Positions 18,380 to 27,331 of a DNA stretch of 64,000 nucleotides are shown in pieces. The notes beneath the pieces were generated by a model. That model saw nothing but the letters and a program-made list of their open reading frames with translations, made no database searches and was not told where the DNA came from. This stretch comes from JADCRZ01 sp031399065 (lineage in GTDB: Bacteria > Bacteroidota > Bacteroidia > Chitinophagales > Chitinophagaceae): contig JANNOM010000048.1 in the NCBI GenBank assembly GCA_031399065.1, positions 186,001 to 250,000 of the forward strand. The letters are read 5' to 3'. The translations under genes and the position numbers were made by a program. The stretch's first letter is position 1, and every line of letters starts with the position of its first letter.

Positions 18380-19192
18380 ATGAAACTATTATTCTTCTGC
18401 CCTATGTGGGGTATGGCCCATCTTCCGTTAAACGAGTCGCTACGCAAAATCAAAGCTGCCGGCTACGACGGAGTGGAATTTGGCTGCATCCTGAACGGGG
18501 TAGATAAACAACAGCTATTGGATCTTTGTAGCGAACTGGACCTGCTTTTGATTATGCAGCAATATGCAGCCGCAGGAGAAAATATCGCTGAGTATATAAA
18601 GGATTATGATGCACACCTGAGGTATATGGCGGGCTTTCAACCGGTGTTCATCAATTCACAAACAGGAAGGGATTATTATACGGCAGAACAGAACATCGCC
18701 ATTTTAGAGGTAGCCCGAACAATAGAAAAGGAAACAGGAATAAAAATCGTTCACGAAACGCACAGGGGTAAGTTTGCATACAGTCCTTTACTTACGCTGG
18801 ATTATATTAAGGAACTACCCTATCTGCGGCTAACCGGTGACTTCTCCCATTTTTGCGTTGTATCAGAATCTTTGCTGGAAAACCAAGAAGATATTCTCCA
18901 CCAGATCATACCGCATGTAGACCATATTCATGCAAGGATAGGTCACCCGCAGGGTGCGCAGGTAACAGACCCGCGGTTGCCGGAATGGCAAGCCGCGCTC
19001 GAACAGCATATCAAATGGTGGAAAGCGATCCTTGATCATCACCGGCAAGCGGGGTCGCCCCAGCTTACCATTACCGCGGAATTTGGTCCTGCCCCTTATA
19101 TGCCTGCCGTGCCTTTTACCCAGCTACCGCTGGCCAGCCAGTGGGATATTAATCTTTACATGACTACTTTACTTAAATCACATTTAAAATAA
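18380..19192 (+). CDS. Sugar phosphate isomerase/epimerase (xylose isomerase-like TIM barrel)
   Basis: The protein (270 residues) has the AP-endonuclease-2/xylose-isomerase-like TIM barrel pattern. Metal-binding positions can be picked out as E in IVHETHRG, D in LTGDFSHF, H in DHIHARIGH, and E in ITAEFGP. Members of this family isomerise or epimerise sugars, or act as dehydratases in sugar-acid and inositol breakdown. It has no signal peptide. It follows the ExuT-like transporter by 9 bp and precedes the second PhyH gene by 4 bp, so it should work on the imported sugar or on its oxidised product. The exact reaction is unknown. Confidence 0.82.
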   Translation: MKLLFFCPMWGMAHLPLNESLRKIKAAGYDGVEFGCILNGVDKQQLLDLCSELDLLLIMQQYAAAGENIAEYIKDYDAHLRYMAGFQPVFINSQTGRDYYTAEQNIAILEVARTIEKETGIKIVHETHRGKFAYSPLLTLDYIKELPYLRLTGDFSHFCVVSESLLENQEDILHQIIPHVDHIHARIGHPQGAQVTDPRLPEWQAALEQHIKWWKAILDHHRQAGSPQLTITAEFGPAPYMPAVPFTQLPLASQWDINLYMTTLLKSHLK

Positions 19193-19196
19193 TTAT

Positions 19197-19973
19197 ATGG
19201 AATCGAGGTATATCACCAACGCGCATATTGACTTTTACAACACAAACGGTTATGTGGTAATAGAAGATATAATAACCCCCGAAGAGGTGGAGATATACAA
19301 AAAAATTTACGATGATTTCCTTTCCGGAAAAATAGATGTGGGTGCCAACCGCTCCGACCTGGGGGCGAACCTGGGTAATAATAAAAAGGTAGAGAATATA
19401 ACACAGATCATGTGGCCGAGCGAATTTATGAAAACCTTGCACACCATGCCCTATCACCAACGCGCACTTGCCATCAGTAAAGAACTGATGGGAGCTGATA
19501 TGGATATGGATTTCGATATGCTGATAAATAAAGCACCCGGTACTAATACCGTTACACCCTGGCACCAGGACGAAGCATACTGGGTTAATGTGCCGGACAA
19601 GCGGGCTACCAGTTGCTGGCTGGCACTTGATAATGCCACTTTAGAAAACGGCTGCATGTGGTTCGTACCCGGCTCTAACCAGGAACCCATACGACCTCAC
19701 CGCTTCGCCGCAGGCGAAGGTGGTGCACTTACCTGCGATGCCGTTGAAGCGGAAGGAACCGGGATAGAACTGAAGCCGGGTTCATGTACCTTTCATCATG
19801 GCAGAACACTTCATTATAGCAGGGGAAATACCACCGAAAGCCAGCGCCGGGCCTTCATCGTCAATTTCAGGCCGGCAGAAATGATCCGGATGGAAAGAGA
19901 AATGGGTTTCGATCACGGTAAAAACCAGGCATCTAAAAGAGAACTGAAGAATGAGGCGTTTAAGTTACCCTAA
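19197..19973 (+). CDS. Second phytanoyl-CoA dioxygenase (PhyH) family protein
   Basis: This 258-residue protein shares the fold of the PhyH protein at 14049 but is only distantly related to it. The iron ligands are H123 and D125 in WHQDEAYW and H206 in RTLHYSRG. An Arg in ESQRRAFIVNF probably binds the 2-oxoglutarate carboxylate. It closes the amino-sugar cluster; the next gene is on the opposite strand. Two oxygenases in one sugar cluster suggest two successive hydroxylations or two related substrates. The start at 19197 is 4 bp after the isomerase gene stop. Confidence 0.87.
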   Translation: MESRYITNAHIDFYNTNGYVVIEDIITPEEVEIYKKIYDDFLSGKIDVGANRSDLGANLGNNKKVENITQIMWPSEFMKTLHTMPYHQRALAISKELMGADMDMDFDMLINKAPGTNTVTPWHQDEAYWVNVPDKRATSCWLALDNATLENGCMWFVPGSNQEPIRPHRFAAGEGGALTCDAVEAEGTGIELKPGSCTFHHGRTLHYSRGNTTESQRRAFIVNFRPAEMIRMEREMGFDHGKNQASKRELKNEAFKLP

Positions 19974-20038
19974 GGTATGGGCTTTACAGGCTATTTACTA
20001 AATGGCATAGTTTTTTTATAAATTCCCGAAAGGAAACC

Positions 20039-20251
20039 ATGACCACCACATTTTACCTGATAACTGAAGACCAAAAACAACCAAATGTTATTGTACAGGA
20101 AGGCGGACTTTTTAACCAGTTGATTCCTTATACGGAACAGCCAGCCTGCGCAAAAAGTGAGCATTCTCCTTTCGGCGAACATTCTGCGCACATGCTTTTT
20201 TCTCTCTTTACAGCGGATATAATAGAGGCCAATATACAGTTTACCCGTTAA
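20039..20251 (+). CDS. Possible small hypothetical protein (70 residues)
   Basis: This frame lies in the 284-bp gap between two converging genes. It begins just after a purine-rich AAAGGAAAC stretch, has ordinary codon use, and encodes a soluble acidic-to-neutral peptide beginning MTTTFYLITEDQ. I recognise no domain. It ends 6 bp before the end of the GH1-like gene on the other strand. A competing minus-strand frame (19991-20254) encodes an unlikely basic, hydrophobic product. It may be a real orphan gene or chance. Confidence 0.35.
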   Translation: MTTTFYLITEDQKQPNVIVQEGGLFNQLIPYTEQPACAKSEHSPFGEHSAHMLFSLFTADIIEANIQFTR

Positions 20252-20257
20252 CAAGCG

Positions 20258-21466
20258 TCACCAGTTATGAAAAATGAGCCCATAGCTCTCATCGGAAATA
20301 ATATCTTTCCATTGATTGATAAGCGTTTTATATGCTTCCCCTACCGGCATTATTTTCCTGTCCAGATCAAAAAGGCCGAGTTCGTTTACGTTTCCTGCAT
20401 CATTTCTTAAAGCAGAATCCCAGTCCACCTGGTGCAGCAAACTGTACCATGTAAACCCCACTATGGGGATTCCGTCGTGTTTAAGCCGGTGTACATTCGC
20501 CCATTGTTTCAGCAGCCATTCCTTGCAGGCCGGCATACGGATATTGGTTTCAGTATGCATAATGGGCAGCCTGTATCGTTTGTAATACTGACTGGTAATC
20601 ACATAATATCCAAATATCTCACCCGCCGCCTGGGTAGAGCCATCGGGATGTACCAGGTGTTCATTCGTTACATAATAATCATTACCCATTATGCAGTGCG
20701 CTTTAACCTGGTTTTCCGTAAACCAGTGATATTCCTTGCTCGTCATACCATTATTAAGGAGGTATTCGTACATAGTAACATTGATAGGATATCCGTATGT
20801 AAGATCAAGCGACAAAAACCGCTTCTGATTCAGGAAACGGGCCAGTGGAGCTGCCATCGGGTCAATGGCATGAAAATACTCGGACGATTCGCTTTGTATA
20901 AACGTAGCGTTGGGCTGTACTTTTAATATCTCATGCATCGCGAGTACATTCGCCTTACTCAGATGTTTCAGCGCGGTAACAAATGCCGTATCCGAATGCA
21001 GGCGCTCGTTCCACCATCCATACTGTGCCGAGAACATGGCGGTAATAAATATTTCATTGATAGGCGTATATAGTTCCAGGTAAGAAAAACGCTTCGCAAA
21101 AGCCGCAGCGTATTCTGCAAAATGTGCCGGAAAATCAGGATTCTGAAAATTACCCAACCAGTCCGGTACCCCGAAATGACAAAGGTCCACTATCGGTGTA
21201 ATACCCAGTTCTTTCAGCTTATTAAAGGTGGCATCCGTAAACGACCAATCGTATTTGCCGGGTGCCAGATGCGTCTTATAATAAGGAGGGCCATATCTTA
21301 AATACTCAATACCTACTTCCTTCAACAGGCCGAAGTCTGTTTCCCAATGCTGGTAGTGAAACGTCTTTTCCATTTCATCCACCCGCTTGGTAGTGCCATC
21401 AGGCAGTAAAATAGTCGGGTAACTGTTTTCAATACCGGTAGCAAACATAAATTTACTTCTCGCCAT
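20258..21466 (-). CDS. GH1-like family glycosidase, cytoplasmic
   Basis: The 402-residue protein has a TIM barrel with clan-A glutamates: acid/base E138 in YTPINEIF and nucleophile E306 in MHTETNIR. These resemble GH1 beta-glycosidases, but the surrounding motifs are divergent (TETN instead of TENG). The first residues (MARSKFMFATGIENSYP) show no signal peptide, so it acts in the cytoplasm. It is the last gene of a minus-strand cluster with a second GH1-like protein, Glf and a glycosyltransferase. In such a biosynthetic setting it may trim or transfer a sugar on a nucleotide- or lipid-linked precursor rather than degrade nutrients. That role is inference. Confidence 0.78.
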   Translation of the reverse strand: MARSKFMFATGIENSYPTILLPDGTTKRVDEMEKTFHYQHWETDFGLLKEVGIEYLRYGPPYYKTHLAPGKYDWSFTDATFNKLKELGITPIVDLCHFGVPDWLGNFQNPDFPAHFAEYAAAFAKRFSYLELYTPINEIFITAMFSAQYGWWNERLHSDTAFVTALKHLSKANVLAMHEILKVQPNATFIQSESSEYFHAIDPMAAPLARFLNQKRFLSLDLTYGYPINVTMYEYLLNNGMTSKEYHWFTENQVKAHCIMGNDYYVTNEHLVHPDGSTQAAGEIFGYYVITSQYYKRYRLPIMHTETNIRMPACKEWLLKQWANVHRLKHDGIPIVGFTWYSLLHQVDWDSALRNDAGNVNELGLFDLDRKIMPVGEAYKTLINQWKDIISDESYGLIFHNW

Positions 21467-21481
21467 AATATGTATTTATTA

Positions 21482-22813
21482 TTAAGCCCATTCCGGGATA
21501 CTTTTTCTTAAATGGGGAAACAAACAACCTTGTTTCTGCCACCAGCCTTCCTGCTTTATGATGTCATGGTAACATTCACGCCCCTGGGCTAAGGATGCAA
21601 TCAGACGAACCAGCGGAGTGGGGTACAGGGTTCCGCTGTGGGAGTCATACACCCCCGCCTCATAGCAGCCATCATCACGCGTAAGCAGGTTATGCCAGTC
21701 GTAAGAGCCCAGTAATGCCCAGGCCGTTACCGCACGGATGTCGATACCCTCGCCGATAGCTGCTGCGCAGCTATCCCATACCTGTTTAAACCAGCGCAGC
21801 TGTTCATCCCAGGTGCAGCCTATATGCACTTCGGTCATTACAAGAGGGATATGGTAACGATCCCAGACTTCCTTAAGCAGTATGCTCAAACCAGCCCTAT
21901 GTCCCGTTCTTACCGCTTCCGTATCGGCATACCGGTGGGTATCGTTACCGCCATGCGTGTAAACAGGGTAATCGAAGATATTTTCGTCCAGGTAGCGTTC
22001 GGATGTTATGTAATAATTTAAACCCAGCATATCCGGCGGACAGGGGTTTTCAATGAAAAAACGGAGATCCCGTTCTGGAATACCATTGGATATAAAATAC
22101 CGGTACATAGCATGCTTATTATTTACCTTTCCACAAAGAACATCATACGTAAGCCAGCGCCGCTCATTTTCAAATGCAGCCTGGTACTGTAAAAGCGGCG
22201 TACTATGTATTTTTGCCAGATCCTCCGTTTGCACCAGTTTAGCCTGCGGATTAACGCTGCGTATCGCCTGCATGGTAAGTACAGTAGCTTTCAACTGGTT
22301 AAGGAGCATCGTAGCAAAACTATGTGTATCTTGTTTGTGCGGGTACCAAAACCCATACAGGCCACTGAATCTGGCAGTGGTAAGGGGTTCATTCACCGGA
22401 GTATAATATTCTACCCAGGGGAAACGTTTTGCAAACTGGTATCCATACTCCGCAAGGCCGGTAGCAAAAGATGCCTGCATCAGGTTCGTGTACCTGGGAC
22501 CGCTTCCGTGATGCACCAACCCGGCAACCGGCATGATACTGTTTTCCTGCATTGCCTTTAATTGCTGCGCTGCCCATGTAAAATCAATAGTGCCATCTTC
22601 TTCAGGCTGATGACGTTCCCATAGAAAGGGATACCTCAATGCCTTTATCCCTAATTTCCCAAAACATTCTATATCTCCCGTCCTTTCATAATGACCGGTA
22701 AGTTGTAATTGATCTTTATAAAAATCAGACACCCGGTTAATAGTACATTCAGGGCCGCCCCACAGTTGAGGGAGTACCATTGGAGCCGAGGAGGTTTTTT
22801 TGTCCATTAACAT
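21482..22813 (-). CDS. GH1-like family glycosidase, overlapping glf
   Basis: The open frame extends to 22975, but the extra N-terminus is only the antisense-free read-through of glf and is unlike any glycosidase. The likely starts are the ATG at 22813 or at 22807. From 22813 the protein has 443 residues, with acid/base E142 in YTPVNEPL and candidate nucleophile E328 in VMTEVHIG. It is paralogous to the neighbouring GH1-like protein (both share the YTPxNE and ERxxHxD-type spacing). There is no signal peptide. The gene start lies inside the 3' end of glf (about 65 bp overlap), which suggests translational coupling. GH1-like proteins with divergent active sites are often found beside polysaccharide biosynthesis genes. 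Confidence 0.75.
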   Translation of the reverse strand: MLMDKKTSSAPMVLPQLWGGPECTINRVSDFYKDQLQLTGHYERTGDIECFGKLGIKALRYPFLWERHQPEEDGTIDFTWAAQQLKAMQENSIMPVAGLVHHGSGPRYTNLMQASFATGLAEYGYQFAKRFPWVEYYTPVNEPLTTARFSGLYGFWYPHKQDTHSFATMLLNQLKATVLTMQAIRSVNPQAKLVQTEDLAKIHSTPLLQYQAAFENERRWLTYDVLCGKVNNKHAMYRYFISNGIPERDLRFFIENPCPPDMLGLNYYITSERYLDENIFDYPVYTHGGNDTHRYADTEAVRTGHRAGLSILLKEVWDRYHIPLVMTEVHIGCTWDEQLRWFKQVWDSCAAAIGEGIDIRAVTAWALLGSYDWHNLLTRDDGCYEAGVYDSHSGTLYPTPLVRLIASLAQGRECYHDIIKQEGWWQKQGCLFPHLRKSIPEWA

Positions 22814-23918
22814 GTGCTGTATTTTGTTGAGCAGATTGTATTTTTTTATAGAGAGTAAGCGATTGCGCCACCACCTGGTCCATATTATAATACTTGTAAG
22901 TGGCCAGTCTCCCGGTAAAATATACATTTTCCGCTTCAGCTGCCAGCAACTGGTATTTCTTATACAGTTCGGCATTTTCCGGGCGGGGTACGGGATAATA
23001 AGGATCTCCGTCCGCTTTGGGAAATTCGTACACCACCGATGTTTTGGGATGCTTCTGGCCTGTTAGGTATTTAAATTCTGTAACCCTCGTATAAGGGTGT
23101 TCGTTAGGATAGTTGATAGTGCCTGTTCGCTGAAATACATCCTGTTCCAGTGTTTCAAACTTAAACTCTATGGAACGGTAGGGAAGTTTACCGTAACAAT
23201 TGTCGAAATAATAATCCACCGGCCCGGTATAGATCATTTTTTTAAATGGTATATCATCTTCTATCTCTTTATAGTCGGTATTCAGCATCACTTTGATGTT
23301 GGGATGATCCAGCATTTTCTCGAACATCTTGGTATAGCCGTGCAGCGGCATAGCCTGGTAGGTGTCGGTAAAGTAACGGTCATCCCGGTTGTTACGGGTG
23401 GGTATCCTGGCCGTCACGGAAGCATCCAGTTCAGAAGGGTCCAGGTCCCATTGCTTCTTGGTGTAACCCTTAAAAAATTTTTCATATAATTCTTTACCTA
23501 CTTTGTTGATCACCACATCTTCCGAAGTAACGATCCGGTCTATCTTTTCAGCTTTCGACTGTAGAAATTTCTCTACGTCATCCGAGCATAGTTGCAAACC
23601 ATATAGCTCGTTGATGGTATTCAGATTAATAGGTATAGGCACCAACATACCATCCACACTGGCGAGTACCCGGTGCTCATAAGGACGCCAGGTTGTAAAA
23701 TTTCCCAGGTAATCATATACTTCTTTTGAATTCGTATGAAATATATGCGGGCCATACTTATGCACCAGTATACCCTCCTTATTATAATAGTCATACGTAT
23801 TACCGCCAATATGATTTCTTTTGTCGACCAGCAATACTTTTCTCCCGGCCTGCGAAGCCAGGCGTTCGGCCAATACCGCTCCTGCAAAACCTGCCCCTAC
23901 AATTAAATAATCAAACAT
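22749..23918 (-). CDS. glf: UDP-galactopyranose mutase
   Basis: Glf converts UDP-galactopyranose to UDP-galactofuranose with a reduced FAD. The N-terminal FAD-binding motif is IVGAGFAGAVLAERLA (residues 6-21), followed by NHIGGNTYDYY, KYGPHIFHT and the family signatures GYTKKQW, RIPTRNNRDDRYF and FTGRLATYKYYNMDQ. At 389 residues it is about 20 longer than usual because of a C-terminal tail that coincides with the start of the overlapping GH1-like gene. Presence of Glf means the cell makes galactofuranose-containing surface glycans. It overlaps the preceding glycosyltransferase gene by 8 bp. Confidence 0.93.
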   Translation of the reverse strand: MFDYLIVGAGFAGAVLAERLASQAGRKVLLVDKRNHIGGNTYDYYNKEGILVHKYGPHIFHTNSKEVYDYLGNFTTWRPYEHRVLASVDGMLVPIPINLNTINELYGLQLCSDDVEKFLQSKAEKIDRIVTSEDVVINKVGKELYEKFFKGYTKKQWDLDPSELDASVTARIPTRNNRDDRYFTDTYQAMPLHGYTKMFEKMLDHPNIKVMLNTDYKEIEDDIPFKKMIYTGPVDYYFDNCYGKLPYRSIEFKFETLEQDVFQRTGTINYPNEHPYTRVTEFKYLTGQKHPKTSVVYEFPKADGDPYYPVPRPENAELYKKYQLLAAEAENVYFTGRLATYKYYNMDQVVAQSLTLYKKIQSAQQNTAHVNGQKNLLGSNGTPSTVGRP

Positions 23919-25056
23919 ACTGTTGTTTTTTAGAAGGTGAAGTAATAGGCGATTTTTGTATCGCCTTATCTACCAGGGCAACCATCCTGTTCCATGTGTT
24001 ATCCCAGGAAAGGTCTTTCATAAATGTGTCCACCCGGTTTAGCCATTCGCTATCAAATCCGGCCACAAGCAAAGCATCGGCATGCTGTATAAATTCTGTC
24101 GGTGTTGAGGCAATTTTTACCAGTTCCTTATTTCCATAGGGATTAATCACGTCCGTAATGGGAGTTGAAATAACCGGTTTGCCTCCCGCAAGGAATTCCG
24201 GTGTTTTGGTAGGACTGATAAACGCGGTTGACTCATTCAGCGCAAAGGGCATAATAGCAATGTTCCACCCACCCAGGTAGGAAGGAAGTTCCTCGTATTT
24301 CTTGCCCCCCAGGTAGTGAATATTTTCCCTGCGGGGTAGAGTAGCCGGGTCGATTTTAACTACTGGTCCGACCAGTATAAAATGATAATCCGTCCGCATA
24401 TCAGCCAATGCTTCCAGTAATTGAGTGTCGAACCGTTCATCTATCACTCCGAAAAAACCCAACCTTGGATGTGGTATTTTTTCCTGATCTTCAGGATCTT
24501 GACGGGTGTCACGTGCTTTGCTAAAATGCAGTTTATCTATACTGCTGGGAAATGGGTGAATATTATCGTGAAGATGCTTTTTGGCTTCGTAAAGACTTAC
24601 ACCCCCGGTAAAAACAACATTCGCTTTTTCCATCAATGCCGTTTCAAGTTGTTTCAGTTTTGCCGGGGCAAAACGGAAAGCAGACAGCTCATCCATGCAA
24701 TCATATACCAGGGCTTTCGCAGCCAGGTGATCGCTGAATTCAAAAGCCATCGGTGAATAGTACCAGCTGATGAAGTCATGAATTTCATTTTTATCTATGA
24801 ACGAATCCAACAAAGATTTTTGCTGCTCTACAGAAGAGTTAACACCCGTTGCGGGAAGATGCATGTTCACTATATGTACACCGGAATCTGAATCAGTGTA
24901 AATTTCATGATAGGGCGACCCGGGGGCATCAAAAAACGGCTCTTCAATGTAAAAAACACGATGACCAGTTTGCGCAAATCTTTTCAGTAGATGCTGCGGC
25001 CGCTGAAAAACGAAATTCCAGCGCAGGTGAGAAAAGCAGATAAGATCGTAATGCAT
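23911..25056 (-). CDS. GT-B fold glycosyltransferase
   Basis: The 381-residue protein starts with DLICFSHLRWNFVFQRPQHLL, a pattern common to glycosyltransferases encoded beside glf. The C-terminal half has a GT1/GT4-type nucleotide-sugar binding region with FFGVIDERFD, HYLGGKKYEELPSYL and SPTKTPEFLAGGKPVIS. It is the first gene of the minus-strand cluster, so it may transfer galactofuranose or build the acceptor. There are no membrane segments. The gene is divergent from the YciF-like gene across a 96-bp promoter region. Confidence 0.85.
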   Translation of the reverse strand: MHYDLICFSHLRWNFVFQRPQHLLKRFAQTGHRVFYIEEPFFDAPGSPYHEIYTDSDSGVHIVNMHLPATGVNSSVEQQKSLLDSFIDKNEIHDFISWYYSPMAFEFSDHLAAKALVYDCMDELSAFRFAPAKLKQLETALMEKANVVFTGGVSLYEAKKHLHDNIHPFPSSIDKLHFSKARDTRQDPEDQEKIPHPRLGFFGVIDERFDTQLLEALADMRTDYHFILVGPVVKIDPATLPRRENIHYLGGKKYEELPSYLGGWNIAIMPFALNESTAFISPTKTPEFLAGGKPVISTPITDVINPYGNKELVKIASTPTEFIQHADALLVAGFDSEWLNRVDTFMKDLSWDNTWNRMVALVDKAIQKSPITSPSKKQQYV

Positions 25057-25152
25057 AGATACTTTTTAAGAAATGATAACAACAAATAAGTATGCCATTG
25101 GCGGCACAGGAGTTGGCACAAGATTTTTATGTAATCAACAAAACATTTAATC

Positions 25153-25725
25153 ATGGCAACAACATCAAAATCTAAATCGAAAACAACAGCCTCGAAAAGC
25201 GCCAATGCGGCAGAAGGCAATAGCTCGTTACAGGAGTTTTTTCTGGAATCTTTAAAAGATATTTATTATGCAGAAAAAGCTATTGTAAAAGCACTTCCTA
25301 AAATGAAGAAAGCGGCCACTTCTGATGCGCTTAAAACAGCCTTTGAAGAACATACCGTTGTCTCTAAAGAACAGGTAGCAAGACTGGAGCAGGTATTTGA
25401 AATTCTGGGAGAAAAAGCAAAAGCCAAAAAATGCGAAGCCATTGAAGGCATCATTACAGAAGGTGAAAGTATTATAGAGGATACAACGGAAGGAACTTTA
25501 ACCCGTGATGTAGGTTTAATAATGGCCGCGCAAAAAGTAGAACACTATGAAATAGCCACCTATGGCGGCTTGCGCCAGTTAGCTGAAACGCTGGGTTATT
25601 CCGATGCGGTAGAATTATTACAGGCAACTCTAGATGAAGAGAAGGAAACAGATGTACTGTTAACCAGCATTGCTGAGAATGACATTAACTACCAGGCATC
25701 AGAAGAGGACGAAGAAGAGGCCTGA
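25153..25725 (+). CDS. Ferritin-like stress protein, YciE/YciF (DUF892) family
   Basis: This 190-residue protein has a low-complexity Ser/Lys/Thr/Ala leader of about 25 residues, then a four-helix ferritin-like bundle. Family positions are visible: LKDIYYAEKAIVKALPKM, FEEHTVVSKEQVARLEQVF, and the metal-ligand helix KVEHYEIATYGGL. The C-terminus is very acidic (EEDEEEA). Relatives are induced under osmotic or oxidative stress; their chemistry is unclear. It is a single-gene transcript closed by the hairpin at 25753-25787. Confidence 0.88.
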   Translation: MATTSKSKSKTTASKSANAAEGNSSLQEFFLESLKDIYYAEKAIVKALPKMKKAATSDALKTAFEEHTVVSKEQVARLEQVFEILGEKAKAKKCEAIEGIITEGESIIEDTTEGTLTRDVGLIMAAQKVEHYEIATYGGLRQLAETLGYSDAVELLQATLDEEKETDVLLTSIAENDINYQASEEDEEEA

Positions 25726-25752
25726 TGATATTTGACTAGGCCAGCCGGTAAT

Positions 25753-25787
25753 AAGCAGCTTTCCGTTAAAGGTTAGCTGCTTTTTTT
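25753..25787 (+). terminator. Rho-independent terminator after the YciF-like gene
   Basis: The stem AAGCAGCT (25753-25760) pairs exactly with AGCTGCTT (25775-25782), with a 14-nt loop and a run of seven T at 25781-25787. It lies 27 bp after the stop codon. Confidence 0.85.
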
Positions 25788-25833
25788 GTTAGGTACAATC
25801 AGTTGCCGTCCTCACCACCGGTTTACCATCTAT

Positions 25834-27282
25834 CTATTCACCTTCCATTATTTGCTTTTTATCCCTTCGTTGCTTTGGCGTTGTGCCGTCCATTCTTACT
25901 ATCCTGGGTGTAAATTTACCCACCACATCCACCAGTGCCTGCTGACTTTTCATGACTCTTTCGATATCCTTATAAGCCTGCGGGGCTTCATCAAGCCCTC
26001 CACCCAGCAAGGTTACTCCATGCTTCAGGAGCATTTCATTAAGGTCTTTATGCGTAATAGAGGCATTTGCTTTGGTACGACTCATTTTTCTTCCCGCACC
26101 ATGCGATGCGGAATGGATGGCTGCTTCCTCCCCTTTACCTTTTACTATAAAACCGGGAGCGGTCATAGAGCCCGGAATGATACCCAACACACCTTTGCCT
26201 GCCGGAGTAGCGCCCTTCCTGTGTACGATCACCTCCTTACCCTCATACATTTCTTTCCAAGCAAAATTGTGATGATTCTCTATTTTACGGATAGGTTTTC
26301 TGCCTAGCTGTTTCGCTATTTTTGCATGTATGATATCATGACAGGCCGATGCGTATTCACCTGCCAGGTTCATGGATATCCAGTATTCCATACCCCCTTC
26401 TTCGTCCATCCCGAGCCAGGCAAGGTTCGCTGCCTCTCCCGGCAGTTTTCTTTTTTCTTTTGCCAGGCGGGTATACTGATTAGCGATATTAGCACCTAAA
26501 GCCCTGGAGCCGGAGTGGGATAACAATCCAAGATACATGCCCGCCTCTATGTTCACCGCTTCGTCTCTTTTCGTTATTTCCACTATACCGAATTCAACAA
26601 AGTGATTACCACTCCCCGAAGTGCCCAGTTGCTTCCATGCTTTACTATGAAGGCTCTTCAGCAAAGGCAATTCATAAAATGCATTGTTTTCCATTATCGC
26701 ATGATCTGCGGGATGATCGAACTGTTTACCGCTGCCAAACAGGGTAGCTTCCTGCAATTCCCGTGTAAAGTATTGTTCTTTCTGAACCAGCTCTTTGGGG
26801 TCAATGTCGAATATGCTCAAAGCCATTCTGCAACCGATATCCACTCCTACGCCATAAGGTATCACTGCGTTACTGGTAGCCAGCACGCCGCCTATCGGCA
26901 AACCGTACCCTGCGTGTGCATCTGGCATCAGTGCTCCTGCCACACTTACGGGCAGCTTCGCCGCCTGGTGCATCTGGTGCAAAGCACCTTCCTCTATATG
27001 TTCGCTTCCAAATACATTGAACGCAATGCCAGTAGTATTCAATGCTATCAATTTGTCTTCCTTATCCTCCGGCGGCATTAGCTTCCTGGCAATCAGGCCC
27101 AGTACAGCGTTATCCAGGTAAGCCGCCGGCGAAGCCAATACAGCCTTTAATAAATTTATCACATCCTCCTTTTGTTCAAACCTGTAATTCTTCTCCATTA
27201 GTTGCATGGCCAGGCTTACTACCGGTGCTTCGGGGTAGCCTATGGCTCTTATTTCTTCTCCTGTTAATTTTAATTTTGTCAT
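25834..27282 (-). CDS. rtcB: RtcB-family RNA ligase (GTP-dependent)
   Basis: RtcB seals 2',3'-cyclic phosphate or 3'-phosphate RNA ends to 5'-OH ends using GTP and Mn2+. In this 482-residue protein the metal ligands appear in MPDAHAGYGLP (D121, H123) and GVGVDIGCRM (C151). SGSGNHFVE and LLSHSGSRALG follow, and the guanylated histidine is H394 in SASHGAGRKMSR. Length matches the bacterial family. It may serve RNA repair or tRNA healing. No RtcA or sigma-54 regulator RtcR is nearby. The AAA ATPase gene lies just upstream on the same strand, about 50 bp away. Confidence 0.93.
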   Translation of the reverse strand: MTKLKLTGEEIRAIGYPEAPVVSLAMQLMEKNYRFEQKEDVINLLKAVLASPAAYLDNAVLGLIARKLMPPEDKEDKLIALNTTGIAFNVFGSEHIEEGALHQMHQAAKLPVSVAGALMPDAHAGYGLPIGGVLATSNAVIPYGVGVDIGCRMALSIFDIDPKELVQKEQYFTRELQEATLFGSGKQFDHPADHAIMENNAFYELPLLKSLHSKAWKQLGTSGSGNHFVEFGIVEITKRDEAVNIEAGMYLGLLSHSGSRALGANIANQYTRLAKEKRKLPGEAANLAWLGMDEEGGMEYWISMNLAGEYASACHDIIHAKIAKQLGRKPIRKIENHHNFAWKEMYEGKEVIVHRKGATPAGKGVLGIIPGSMTAPGFIVKGKGEEAAIHSASHGAGRKMSRTKANASITHKDLNEMLLKHGVTLLGGGLDEAPQAYKDIERVMKSQQALVDVVGKFTPRIVRMDGTTPKQRRDKKQIMEGE

Positions 27283-27331
27283 GATCGTTGTTATTTAACC
27301 TGCAAGCTGTTCGCCTGCAGGCAATAGTTTA

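Noticed and set aside
22814..22975. Upstream extension of the second GH1-like gene
   Set aside because: It is a different frame across the end of glf and the peptide is unlike glycosidases.
25113..25130. Sigma-54-like element before the YciF-like gene (TTGGCACA then TTTTTA)
   Set aside because: The -24 half is good, but the -12 GC is missing at the required spacing.
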